From: Rhizobiaceae bacterium | Lineage (GTDB): Bacteria; Pseudomonadota; Alphaproteobacteria; Rhizobiales; Rhizobiaceae | DNA: 7,533 bases | Direction: 5' to 3' | Assembly: GCA_028865845.1 (NCBI GenBank) | Contig: JAGWJK010000181.1 | Location: 1-7,533 of the forward strand | Part shown: piece after piece, positions 1 through 6,143 of the stretch | Position numbering within the stretch: the stretch's first letter is position 1 | Layout: each line of letters begins with the position of its first letter | The notes under the pieces: model-generated | Told to the model about the DNA's origin: nothing | Databases searched by the model: none | The model's input: only the letters and a program-made list of their open reading frames with translations | Position numbers and translations under genes: made by a program

Positions 1-758
1 GCGGCAAGTTGGAGCCGGTCCGCGTCCGCTCGATGGTGGGTCTCATTCCGATCTTTGCGGTCGAAGTTCTCGACCAATCGGTGTTCGACACGCTTCCGGC
101 CTTCACCGGAAGGCTTCACTGGTACCTGAAGCATCGCCCCCAGCTATCGAGCCTGGTGCCGCGCTGGACCGAACCGGGAATGGGCGAGCGCAATCTACTC
201 TCGCTTCTGCATGCGGACCGCCTGCAGGGCCTGCTGCGACGCATGCTGGACGAGACGGAATTCCTGTCGGAATTCGGCGTGCGCTCGATGTCGAAGGCGC
301 ATCTGGAAAGTCCCTGCAAGCTGGAATTCGATTCCATGCGGCTTGAGGCTGCCTATACGCCGGGGGAGGCGACGACAGGTCTCTTCGGTGGCAATTCCAA
401 TTGGCGCGGTCCGATCTGGATGCCGGTGAATTTTCTGCTGATCGATGCGCTCCGGAAATTCCACACCTATTTCGGTCCGGACTACAAGGTGGAATGCCCC
501 GTCGGGTCTGGCGTCATGATGGATCTCAACGGCGTTGCCGACGAACTCAACCGCCGACTGATGAAGCTGTTCGTCCGGGACGCGGACGGAAACAGGGCGT
601 CGCTCGTCCGCGCCGATCATGCGCGCCCGACGACGATCGACGACCACATCCTGTTTCACGAGTATTTTCATGGTGATACCGGTCAGGGCCTCGGCGCTTC
701 CCATCAAACGGGCTGGACGGGGCTGGTCGCCAACCTGGTCGCGCGTGGCGTCAAATAG
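1..758 (+). CDS. Glycoside hydrolase, GH63/MGH1-like, C-terminal part (5' truncated)
   Basis: The reading frame is open from the first base and ends at TAG 756-758, so this is the last ~250 residues of a larger protein whose start lies upstream. The TTG at 9 is simply an internal codon. Recognisable blocks are NSNWRGPIWMPVNF in the middle, and near the C-terminus HEYFHGDTGQGLG followed by SHQTGWTGLVA. These are typical of the (alpha/alpha)6-barrel C-terminal half of the GH63/MGH1-type glucosidase family, which acts on alpha-glucosides or related small glycosides. The glutamate in HEYF-x-x-D-TG may be the catalytic base of this fold, but I cannot verify it without the rest of the protein. The natural substrate cannot be told from this part. 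A hairpin follows the stop codon. Family call is fairly sure; specificity unknown. Confidence 0.82.
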   Translation, partial: GKLEPVRVRSMVGLIPIFAVEVLDQSVFDTLPAFTGRLHWYLKHRPQLSSLVPRWTEPGMGERNLLSLLHADRLQGLLRRMLDETEFLSEFGVRSMSKAHLESPCKLEFDSMRLEAAYTPGEATTGLFGGNSNWRGPIWMPVNFLLIDALRKFHTYFGPDYKVECPVGSGVMMDLNGVADELNRRLMKLFVRDADGNRASLVRADHARPTTIDDHILFHEYFHGDTGQGLGASHQTGWTGLVANLVARGVK

Positions 759-763
759 CGGGG

Positions 764-809
764 GATCGGTATCGATGCATGGGAGATGATGCATCGACGC
801 CCGCCGATC
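764..809 (+). terminator. Two-step hairpin after the glycosidase gene (possible terminator)
   Basis: An outer stem GATCGG (764-769) pairs with CCGATC (804-809). Inside it a perfect 9-bp stem TCGATGCAT (772-780) pairs with ATGCATCGA (789-797) around an 8-nt loop. It begins 5 nt after the glycosidase stop codon, which suits a transcript end. There is no immediate U-tract; the first T-rich stretch is ~20 nt further on. It is therefore either a non-canonical terminator or an mRNA 3'-end stabilising structure. Confidence 0.45.
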
Positions 810-820
810 AGTCCGCGTCT

Positions 821-852
821 TCGATTGAGTTTTAAATCGATTGTCATAAAAT
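821..852 (+). promoter_or_regulatory. Putative promoter of the first TetR gene, with an overlapping dyad
   Basis: TTGAGT (825-830), 16 bp, TAAAAT (847-852) fits a sigma-70-type promoter and would start transcription near 859, about 54 nt before the tetR start at 913. The -35 box lies within the inverted repeat TCGATT (821-826) / AATCGA (835-840), which could be an autoregulatory operator for the TetR protein. The region is locally AT-rich against a GC-rich background. Sequence match only. Confidence 0.4.
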
Positions 853-912
853 ATATGCCGAAACGTCGCCGGGCCTAGGGTTCGAGCGATCAACATTTCA
901 CGAGATGCAGTC

Positions 913-1497
913 ATGGCCCGACCCAGGGAATTCGATGAGGACACGGCGCTCCGCCTGGCCGTGGAACACTTTTGGGAACACGGCTATGAAGCAACTTCGA
1001 TCCGCGATCTTGCCGCGGTCATGGGCCTGACAAGTGCCAGCATCTACAATGCCTTCGGTGACAAGCATTCACTCTATCGCCGCGCGCTCGATTATTACGT
1101 CGAGCAGAGTTTCGGCGATCGGGTCGGGCGTTTCGAGGGAAACTTGCCGCCGCGCGATGCCATAGGCGCATTTTTCCGGGAAATCGTCGAACGCTCGCTG
1201 GCGGACGAGAAGCGCAAGGGCTGCATGCTGGTGAATTCGGCTCTCGAAGTGGCGCCCCACGATCCGGAATTCCAGCGTGTCGTCTCAGGCGTGCTTGTGC
1301 AGGTCGAGGCATTCTTCCGCCGCTGCGTCGAGGCCGGCCAACGCGATGGGACGATCAGCCGTGCGCAGCCGTCGGAAGACATGGCCCGAACGCTGCTCGG
1401 CATGCTGCTTGGCATTCGCGTTCTTGCCCGGACCCGCCCCGAGCGTGACCTGCTCGAAGGCCTGGTTCGGCCTGTCTTTGCGATGTTGATGCCTTAA
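913..1497 (+). CDS. TetR/AcrR family transcriptional regulator
   Basis: A 194-residue protein, the usual length for TetR regulators. It starts MARPREFDED. The N-terminal DNA-binding domain has helix 1 with HFWEHGYEATS and the helix-turn-helix at about residues 28-50 (IRDLAAVMGLTSASIYNAFG), followed by the customary K-x-x-L-Y. The C-terminal ligand domain contains RKGCMLVNSA around Cys104, a motif found in many TetR proteins of this subgroup; a second cysteine is at 138. The ATG at 913 fits the family N-terminus, although the upstream GAGATG is only a weak ribosome site. It is transcribed in the same direction as the flanking genes and has no divergent partner, so its target is not obvious; autoregulation is possible through the dyad upstream. 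A link to the downstream bufferin operon is speculation. Family sure, ligand unknown. Confidence 0.92.
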   Translation: MARPREFDEDTALRLAVEHFWEHGYEATSIRDLAAVMGLTSASIYNAFGDKHSLYRRALDYYVEQSFGDRVGRFEGNLPPRDAIGAFFREIVERSLADEKRKGCMLVNSALEVAPHDPEFQRVVSGVLVQVEAFFRRCVEAGQRDGTISRAQPSEDMARTLLGMLLGIRVLARTRPERDLLEGLVRPVFAMLMP

Positions 1498-1545
1498 CGG
1501 CTAGGCATTGATCCCCTGAAATCCTCAATAGAATTTCCTGCAGCC

Positions 1546-1586
1546 GCCTGCCTCGGCAGGCATTGCGGGCTGACCTGCTGTCAGCC
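1546..1586 (+). other. Tandem GC-rich hairpins between tetR and bufA
   Basis: The 232-bp gap 1498-1729 contains two adjacent perfect stems. GCCTGC (1546-1551) pairs with GCAGGC (1556-1561) around a CTCG tetraloop, and GGCTGAC (1568-1574) pairs with GTCAGCC (1580-1586) around a 5-nt loop. Neither is followed by a T-run. They may end or stabilise the tetR transcript. No coding potential is convincing in this gap. Confidence 0.4.
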
Positions 1587-1654
1587 GCATCGACAGTAGC
1601 GGACCGCCGAACCAGCCTTTTCGACGCCATCACGGTTTAGTGAAGTGTAAGCCC

Positions 1655-1680
1655 GTAACAAACCGGGCCCCGGCTGCGAA
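1655..1680 (+). promoter_or_regulatory. ECF-sigma-like promoter of the bufferin operon
   Basis: GTAACA (1655-1660), exactly 16 bp, then CGAA (1677-1680). As I recall, the promoter recognised by the ECF sigma factor SigF of Caulobacter is GTAACC-N16-CGAA, and SigF controls bufferin genes there; the match here is one base off with identical spacing. Transcription would begin near 1687, leaving a ~43-nt leader with GTGGAG at 1718-1723, 6 nt before the bufA ATG. No sigma or anti-sigma gene is in this window. Motif seen directly; function inferred. Confidence 0.55.
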
Positions 1681-1729
1681 CTCCATGTGCGTCTCATCAA
1701 GAGCGCGACAAACTCAAGTGGAGAACATC

Positions 1730-2053
1730 ATGTCTGTCAAAACAGCAATCAATTCCGTGGTTCTCGCCGGCGCCGTCACCGCGGCTCTTGCCTCGATGGC
1801 AGGCGCAGCGCCGCTGACCAAGGCAGAAGCAAGCGCCGCCGTCGCCGCCCACAAGGAAAAGTGCTTCGGCGTCGCTCTCAAGGGCCAGAATGATTGCGCT
1901 GCCGGTCCGGGCACGACTTGCCAGGGCACCTCGACCGTCGATTTCCAGGGCAATTCCTGGAAGTTCGTACAGGGCGGCACCTGCGCCAGCCTCGAAATCC
2001 CGGGCGGCCGCCACGGCTCCACCAAGCCCCTGACGCGCGACCTGCCGGTCTAA
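1730..2053 (+). CDS. bufA1: BufA1-type bufferin precursor (DUF2282), exported metallophore peptide
   Basis: A 107-residue precursor of the DUF2282 family. Residues 1-26 form a Sec signal peptide: Lys4, a hydrophobic Ala/Val/Leu core and a cleavage site after SMAGA. The mature part has four cysteines (45, 56, 64, 85) in the family pattern [21 protein letters not shown] and GGTCAS. In characterised bufferins, cysteines are oxidatively converted to thiooxazole-type heterocycles by the DUF692 enzyme and the product binds copper in the periplasm; the other cysteines are thought to form a disulfide. The ATG at 1730 is chosen because GGAG lies 6 nt upstream and the protein then begins at the signal peptide; an in-frame GTG at 1640 would bury the signal behind 30 residues. 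It is the first gene of the operon, 29 nt before bufB. It carries no EGKCG motif, so it is the A1 rather than the A2 type. Confidence 0.9.
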   Translation: MSVKTAINSVVLAGAVTAALASMAGAAPLTKAEASAAVAAHKEKCFGVALKGQNDCAAGPGTTCQGTSTVDFQGNSWKFVQGGTCASLEIPGGRHGSTKPLTRDLPV

Positions 2054-2082
2054 GCAAACCCGACTACGGAAAGCGGAGAAAG

Positions 2083-3009
2083 ATGATGACGAACCCTCAA
2101 ATCCCCACGGCCGGTTCTTCTTCGGCTCAGTCGCTCCGCTTTCCGGCTCACGTCGTCGCCGGCCTGGCGGGGACGAGCTTCAAACACGAACATCTCGCGG
2201 CAATCGCCGCGGATGGACCGCAAAGGGGCTTCTTCGAAGTTCATGCGGAAAACTACATGGGCGCCGGCGGCGCGCCGCATCGGGCGCTGGAGCATATTCG
2301 CCGCGACAACCCGGTGTCGCTGCATGGTGTCTGCATGTCGATCGGCGGTCCGCAGCCCCTCGACAAGGATCATCTCGAACGGTTCCGCTCGCTCGTCGAG
2401 CGTTACGAACCGGCGCTGGTGTCCGAGCATCTTGCCTGGTCGACGCATCAGACATCATTTTTCAACGACCTTCTTCCGCTTCCCTATAATGCGGCGAGCC
2501 TTGCGCGCGTCTGCGATCACATCGACCAAGTGCAGGAGACCATCGGCCGCCCGATGCTGCTCGAGAACCCATCGACCTATGTGATGTTTCGCGAATCGAC
2601 GATGAGCGAGACCGATTTCATCCGCTCGATCGCACGGCGCACGGGGTGCGGCTTGCTGCTCGACGTCAATAACGTCTTCGTCTCGGCGACCAATCAGGGT
2701 TTTTCGGCATTGGAATATCTGGCGGATTTTCCGCTCGCCGCCGTTGGCGAGATCCATCTCGCCGGGCATGCCGAACAGACGGATGACGAAGGCGACCTTC
2801 TGTTGATCGACAGCCACGACGGGCCGGTCTCCGATGCCGTCTGGAAACTGTTCGAGATCGTGATTGGCCGCCGGGGTGCGGTGCCGACGCTGATCGAATG
2901 GGACAGTAACATTCCGGATTGGCCGGTGCTGCGGGCGGAGGCGATCGCGGCGCAGGCGATCCTCGATCGGCATGGCGTGCGGCAGGAGGCGAATCATGCG
3001 GCTGCCTGA
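2083..3009 (+). CDS. bufB: MNIO-family bufferin maturase BufB (DUF692)
   Basis: A 308-residue TIM-barrel protein of the DUF692/multinuclear non-haem iron-dependent oxidase family (MbnB relatives). It should modify cysteines of the BufA precursor in the cytoplasm using an iron cluster and oxygen. Conserved blocks in order: FFEVHAENYMG (50-60), LHGVCMSIGG (80-89), SEHLAWS (114-120), ENPSTY (161-166), LLLDVNNVFVSA (191-202), GEIHLAGHAE (222-231), DSHDGPV (243-249) and EWDSNIPDW (272-280). These carry the His, Glu, Asp and Asn residues expected as metal ligands. One oddity is NQG at 204-206, where I expect NHG in relatives. Two adjacent ATGs (2083, 2086) are possible starts; GGAG at 2075-2078 is 4 or 7 nt away, so 2086 may in fact be used. 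Its end overlaps bufC by 14 nt, implying coupled translation. Family call very secure. Confidence 0.93.
   Translation: MMTNPQIPTAGSSSAQSLRFPAHVVAGLAGTSFKHEHLAAIAADGPQRGFFEVHAENYMGAGGAPHRALEHIRRDNPVSLHGVCMSIGGPQPLDKDHLERFRSLVERYEPALVSEHLAWSTHQTSFFNDLLPLPYNAASLARVCDHIDQVQETIGRPMLLENPSTYVMFRESTMSETDFIRSIARRTGCGLLLDVNNVFVSATNQGFSALEYLADFPLAAVGEIHLAGHAEQTDDEGDLLLIDSHDGPVSDAVWKLFEIVIGRRGAVPTLIEWDSNIPDWPVLRAEAIAAQAILDRHGVRQEANHAAA
2984..2989 (+). promoter_or_regulatory. Strong ribosome binding site of bufC, inside bufB
   Basis: A full AGGAGG with 6-nt spacing to the ATG at 2996 lies within the last codons of bufB. It is the strongest Shine-Dalgarno of the operon, sets the bufC start, and suggests that BufC is made at a level at least matching BufB. 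Confidence 0.7.
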
Positions 3010-3799
3010 GCGCGAAATCGAAGGCGCGATCGATGCGCTCGGCTATGCGGCGGCATTTTCGCCGGCCCTGATCGATCCGGAGGCCGAAACGCCAGCGGGG
3101 ATCATCGGACCCCACGGCAAGGCGGCCGTCAAACGCTACAACGTTTATCGCAACAACGTCACCGTGAGCCTGATCGATGCGCTGGCTGCAATCTACCCGG
3201 CGGTCCAGCGCATCACCGGTGTCGAGTTCTTCCGGGCGATGGCACGTTTCCATGTGCGGTCGCAGCCGCCCCGTTCGCCGCTTCTCTTCGAATATGGCAG
3301 GGATTTTCCCGCCTTCATCGAGGCCTATGAATATGCGCAGTCCATGCCGTGGCTCGCGGATACGGCGAGGATCGAGCGGGCGTGGCTCGATGCCTATCAC
3401 GCAGCGGATGTGGCGCCGCTGGATGGTGGGGCGCTCTCGACCGTTCCGCCAGACCGGCTTGCCGAGGTTATATTCGCTCCCCATCCGGCAACGAGGATCG
3501 TCCGGTCCGCCTATCCGGCGCTCTCGATCTTTGCCGCCAACAGGGGCGATGGTCCGGTTGGACCCATCGGGACGATCGAGCCCGAGGATGCGCTGATCAC
3601 CAGGCCCGACATCGATGTGTCGGTTCGTCATCTGCCGGTCGGCGGTGCCGATTTTCTGCTTTCCCTCATCGCCGGCGACTCGCTTGGGCTCGCCGCAGCC
3701 AAGGCCTTTGACGCAGCCCCCTCCTTCGACATCGGCGCCAGTATCGCAGGAATGATCGAAGCGGGGGTGTTCATGGCCATCACTCTTGGAGACCAATGA
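2996..3799 (+). CDS. bufC: BufC/HvfC-family peptide-modification partner (DUF2063)
   Basis: A 267-residue protein of the DUF2063 family that accompanies DUF692 enzymes and is thought to bring the precursor peptide to BufB. The N-terminal helical domain shows RYNVYRNNVTVSLIDAL (47-63), YPAV, GVEFF, ARFH, PPRSPLLFEYG (91-101), FPAFIEAYE and ARIERAWLDAYHAAD (124-138), all characteristic. The C-terminal domain (about 150-267) is less conserved. The ATG at 2996 is preferred over the in-frame ATG at 2972 because a full AGGAGG (2984-2989) sits 6 nt before it. It begins inside the end of bufB and its stop codon overlaps the doxX start (ATGA), so the three are very probably translated as a coupled set. 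No signal peptide, consistent with cytoplasmic action. Confidence 0.92.
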   Translation: MRLPEREIEGAIDALGYAAAFSPALIDPEAETPAGIIGPHGKAAVKRYNVYRNNVTVSLIDALAAIYPAVQRITGVEFFRAMARFHVRSQPPRSPLLFEYGRDFPAFIEAYEYAQSMPWLADTARIERAWLDAYHAADVAPLDGGALSTVPPDRLAEVIFAPHPATRIVRSAYPALSIFAANRGDGPVGPIGTIEPEDALITRPDIDVSVRHLPVGGADFLLSLIAGDSLGLAAAKAFDAAPSFDIGASIAGMIEAGVFMAITLGDQ

Positions 3800-4317
3800 T
3801 GTCGACCACAGTTCAACATGCCGCATTGAGAAGCAGGATCCAGCCGATCGCCACGCTGGTGGAGAAAGCGGACTGGCTCGTTCGCACCATCGCACAGCGC
3901 ACCGTCGTCCAGGCGGTCATGCGCGTTGCGCTGGCCGTGCCGTTCTGGAAATCGGGCATTCTGAAATGGGATGGCTTTCTGCAGTTGAACGACACCGCCG
4001 TCTATCTGTTCAGCGATGAGTTCATGCTGCATCTGCCGGGCGGCCCTTATCCATATCCGGCTCCGGCCGTAATGGCCTTCCTGTCCGGCTCGGCCGAGAT
4101 CACGCTGCCGATCCTTCTAGTCCTGGGGCTGGCCACGCGCTTTGCAGCAACCGGTCTGTTGCTCATGACCTGCATCGTCGAATTGACGGTGCCGGACGGC
4201 TGGCCGGTCCATATCACCTGGGCGGCGATGGCTCTTTCCCTGATGGCCTGGGGGCCGGGAGCGCTGTCGGTCGATCATCTGCTCGGCAAGATTTTCGGAT
4301 CGCGTCAGACGATGTGA
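3796..4317 (+). CDS. DoxX family membrane protein of the bufferin operon
   Basis: A 173-residue inner-membrane protein with four predicted hydrophobic segments at about residues 34-54, 91-112, 114-131 and 138-155. Family hallmarks are PFWKSGILKWDGF (49-61), AVYLF, LPGGPYPYPAPAVMAFLSGSAEI (split over 80-102), LGLATRFAATGLL and the VPDGWPVHITWAAMAL run (132-147). DoxX proteins frequently accompany DUF2282/DUF692/DUF2063 genes. Their biochemical role there is not established; a redox or quinone-linked function has been suggested for the superfamily. The first ATG (3796) overlaps the bufC stop as ATGA, and a second ATG follows at 3799; GGAG at 3788-3791 is 4 or 7 nt away. It is the last gene of the operon and is followed by a perfect hairpin. 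Confidence 0.9.
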   Translation: MMSTTVQHAALRSRIQPIATLVEKADWLVRTIAQRTVVQAVMRVALAVPFWKSGILKWDGFLQLNDTAVYLFSDEFMLHLPGGPYPYPAPAVMAFLSGSAEITLPILLVLGLATRFAATGLLLMTCIVELTVPDGWPVHITWAAMALSLMAWGPGALSVDHLLGKIFGSRQTM

Positions 4318-4353
4318 TCGTAATGCGCATGGCAGGATGATCAAACAAGATCC

Positions 4354-4384
4354 GCCCGAGATCGGTTGCTGATCGATCTCGGGC
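4354..4384. terminator. Perfect 11-bp hairpin between convergent genes (terminator)
   Basis: GCCCGAGATCG (4354-4364) pairs perfectly with CGATCTCGGGC (4374-4384) around a 9-nt loop. It lies 37 nt beyond the doxX stop and 45 nt beyond the end of the minus-strand chemoreceptor gene, where two convergent transcripts must end. The plus side lacks a T-run; the minus side continues GGATCTTGTTTG, moderately T-rich, so it is a better intrinsic terminator for the chemoreceptor gene. Probably serves both. Confidence 0.65.
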
Positions 4385-4429
4385 AGGCATGAAGCAAACT
4401 GTCGGTAAATGCGCTTTTCGTGCCGCCTA

Positions 4430-5920
4430 TCAGGCAGCTCGTCGCATCGTTGCCGGCCTGCCATCTGCCGCGCTGAAGCGCTGGAGAAGGTGGACCAGGT
4501 TGTCGACCTCGTCGCGAAGCCGGCGCGTTTCGGCCGATGTGCGTTCCACCATGCCGGAATTCTGCTGGGTGATGGTGTCCATGCCGCGGATGGCGACGTT
4601 GACTTCATCGACGCCGGTCGCCTGATCGCGGGCTGCTCCGGCAATGTCGCTGACGAACTGGTTGATGACGTCGATGCGGGCGATCATGTCGCTCAATGCT
4701 TCGCCGGTGCTGTTGACGATGTCGACGCCCTTGTTCACCTGATTGGAGCTTTCCGAAATCAGCTGCTTGATTTCCTTGGCGGCTCCGGCGCTTCTTTGCG
4801 CCAGCTGACGGACTTCCTGCGCGACGACGGCAAAACCCTTGCCGGCATCGCCGGCGCGGGCGGCTTCGACGCCGGCGTTCAGCGCCAGCAAATTCGTCTG
4901 GAAGGCAATTTCGTCGATGACGCCGATGATCTTGGAGATTTCGGCCGACGAATGTTCGATAGCGGCCATCGCCGAAACGGCATTGGTCACCAGTTCTTCG
5001 GAATTTCTGGCGCGCTCCTGGGTTTCGCGTACGGCGTCAGAGGCTTTTTCGGCATTCGCGGCCGTCTGGCCGACGCTGACGGTGAGCTGCTGAAGTGCTG
5101 CCGAACTCTCCTCGACGCCTGCCGCCTGCTGAGCGGTTCGCAGGGCGAGATCGTCGGTTGCCTTCGAGATGGTTTCCGTGCCGGTCAGGATCTCGCTCGA
5201 TGTGCTGTGAACAGAGGCGAAGGAGCTGCGCAAAGCACCGACGGCCTTGTTGTAGTCGGTGGCCATTTCCTGGAAATTACCGGGGAGATCCGGGGGAAGG
5301 GTTGCGTCGAGATCACCCTTCGACAGCGCGGCGAGCACGCGGCGCAGATGCGCGAGCGCGACCTCCTGGTCCGCTTCGGAGCGCGCCTTTTCCGCCTCCA
5401 GCGCCTTGCGCTTTTCGTCGAGGGCGTCGAGGTAGACGGAGATGGAATAGTCCATGTCCAGCATGGCCGCCTTGACGACGGCGGCGATCTTGCCGGCGAG
5501 GCCCTTGCCCTGGCCGCGACCGAAGAGCGATGCGGTCTGCTTCTCGACGATGCCCTTGATCAATTCGGACATGACGATCGTGTAGCCGCCGATGTACCAG
5601 CGGGGTTCGAGGCCGACGCGCGCATGGGTTTTGCCGATCGCGACGACGCCCTGCACATAGGCGGTGTCGAAGTTTCCGGACGTGATATTGCCCCAGTGCT
5701 CCTGCTGCCTTTTCTTGGCGCCGGCCATGTGGCTCTCGCTGTGGAAAAAGCCCGCAGCCGCCGCGGCGTTGGCGATCTTTTTGTAGAGCTTGTCCAGCGC
5801 GCCGCCGAGTTTTTCCGAAATGACGGGCTGCAACTCCTTGAGCGTGCCGCGCGCCTCGGAATCGAGGTCGATGAAGTCAAGGCGCTGCTGCAGCGTATTC
5901 GTCAAATGTTCGGAGGTCAT
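4430..5920 (-). CDS. Globin-coupled methyl-accepting chemotaxis protein (soluble aerotaxis-type sensor)
   Basis: A 496-residue cytoplasmic chemoreceptor with no membrane segment. Residues 1 to about 160 are a protoglobin (globin-coupled sensor) domain; THARVGLEPRWYIGGY contains His99, the expected proximal haem ligand. A coiled-coil linker with the DEKRKALEAEKARSEADQE stretch follows, then a HAMP-like segment (about 190-226, SKGDLDATLPPDLPG). The methyl-accepting signalling domain has the canonical tip at about 332-376 (IDEIAFQTNLLALNAGVEAA, then GKGFAVVAQEVRQLAQRS). It probably binds oxygen or another gas through haem and signals to CheW/CheA, like HemAT. No C-terminal CheR/CheB-binding pentapeptide is evident. 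The ATG at 5920 matches where globin-sensor proteins begin; a GTG at 5947 would add nine residues but has no well-spaced ribosome site. The ATG itself has only a weak one. A 504-codon antisense frame is a shadow. Confidence 0.92.
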   Translation of the reverse strand: MTSEHLTNTLQQRLDFIDLDSEARGTLKELQPVISEKLGGALDKLYKKIANAAAAAGFFHSESHMAGAKKRQQEHWGNITSGNFDTAYVQGVVAIGKTHARVGLEPRWYIGGYTIVMSELIKGIVEKQTASLFGRGQGKGLAGKIAAVVKAAMLDMDYSISVYLDALDEKRKALEAEKARSEADQEVALAHLRRVLAALSKGDLDATLPPDLPGNFQEMATDYNKAVGALRSSFASVHSTSSEILTGTETISKATDDLALRTAQQAAGVEESSAALQQLTVSVGQTAANAEKASDAVRETQERARNSEELVTNAVSAMAAIEHSSAEISKIIGVIDEIAFQTNLLALNAGVEAARAGDAGKGFAVVAQEVRQLAQRSAGAAKEIKQLISESSNQVNKGVDIVNSTGEALSDMIARIDVINQFVSDIAGAARDQATGVDEVNVAIRGMDTITQQNSGMVERTSAETRRLRDEVDNLVHLLQRFSAADGRPATMRRAA

Positions 5921-5976
5921 TGAAAGGTCTCGACAATAGGTGGGCACGCGACGCGAATGTCGTTCCCTCCGTTGTT

Positions 5977-6009
5977 GTCGAATATGGTTTCCCGAGCGTT
6001 AAATTCGAC
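5977..6009. repeat. Inverted repeat upstream of the chemoreceptor gene
   Basis: GTCGAAT (5977-5983) and ATTCGAC (6003-6009) form a perfect 7-bp inverted repeat with a 19-nt spacer, 57-89 nt upstream of the chemoreceptor start. It could be a regulator site or a leader hairpin. The rest of the gap 5921-6143 is relatively AT-rich (for example around 6025-6055) and probably holds the chemoreceptor promoter, but no clean -35/-10 pair is visible; no gene is supported there. Confidence 0.3.
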
Positions 6010-6143
6010 CGGAGGTTTGCAGTAATTGTTTTTCTTGTGTCGATTTTTCTAAACAAGGTGGAGAAGTCGCATTTGCGCCATGCGAACTGGCAAAGCAGAA
6101 ATTTGGTGCCGCTGGCCACGATGGAAATCAGCGATCCGCTCGT

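Noticed and set aside
195..944. 249-codon minus-strand frame over the glycosidase
   Set aside because: Shadow of the glycoside hydrolase, with an Arg/His-rich composition typical of a wrong frame.
1663..1673. CCGGG-C-CCCGG palindrome upstream of bufA
   Set aside because: Lies in the spacer of the ECF-like promoter and is GC-only; too likely by chance in this background to call an operator.
1640..1729. In-frame GTG extension of bufA
   Set aside because: It would add 30 residues before the signal peptide and cover the promoter motif; the ATG at 1730 has a good ribosome site.
1894..2082. Upstream extension of bufB
   Set aside because: It overlaps bufA in another frame with Arg/Pro-rich residues; the DUF692 protein begins at 2083/2086 after a GGAG.
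2666..3895. 409-codon minus-strand frame
   Set aside because: Antisense to bufB, bufC and doxX; Arg/Pro-rich composition and no recognisable domain.
4409..5923. 504-codon plus-strand open frame
   Set aside because: It is exactly antisense to the globin-coupled chemoreceptor, whose domain motifs are unmistakable; long antisense frames are common in GC-rich DNA.
5921..5947. Nine-residue GTG-started extension of the chemoreceptor
   Set aside because: GGAGGG upstream is about 17 nt from the GTG, too far; the ATG at 5920 matches the usual start of globin sensors.
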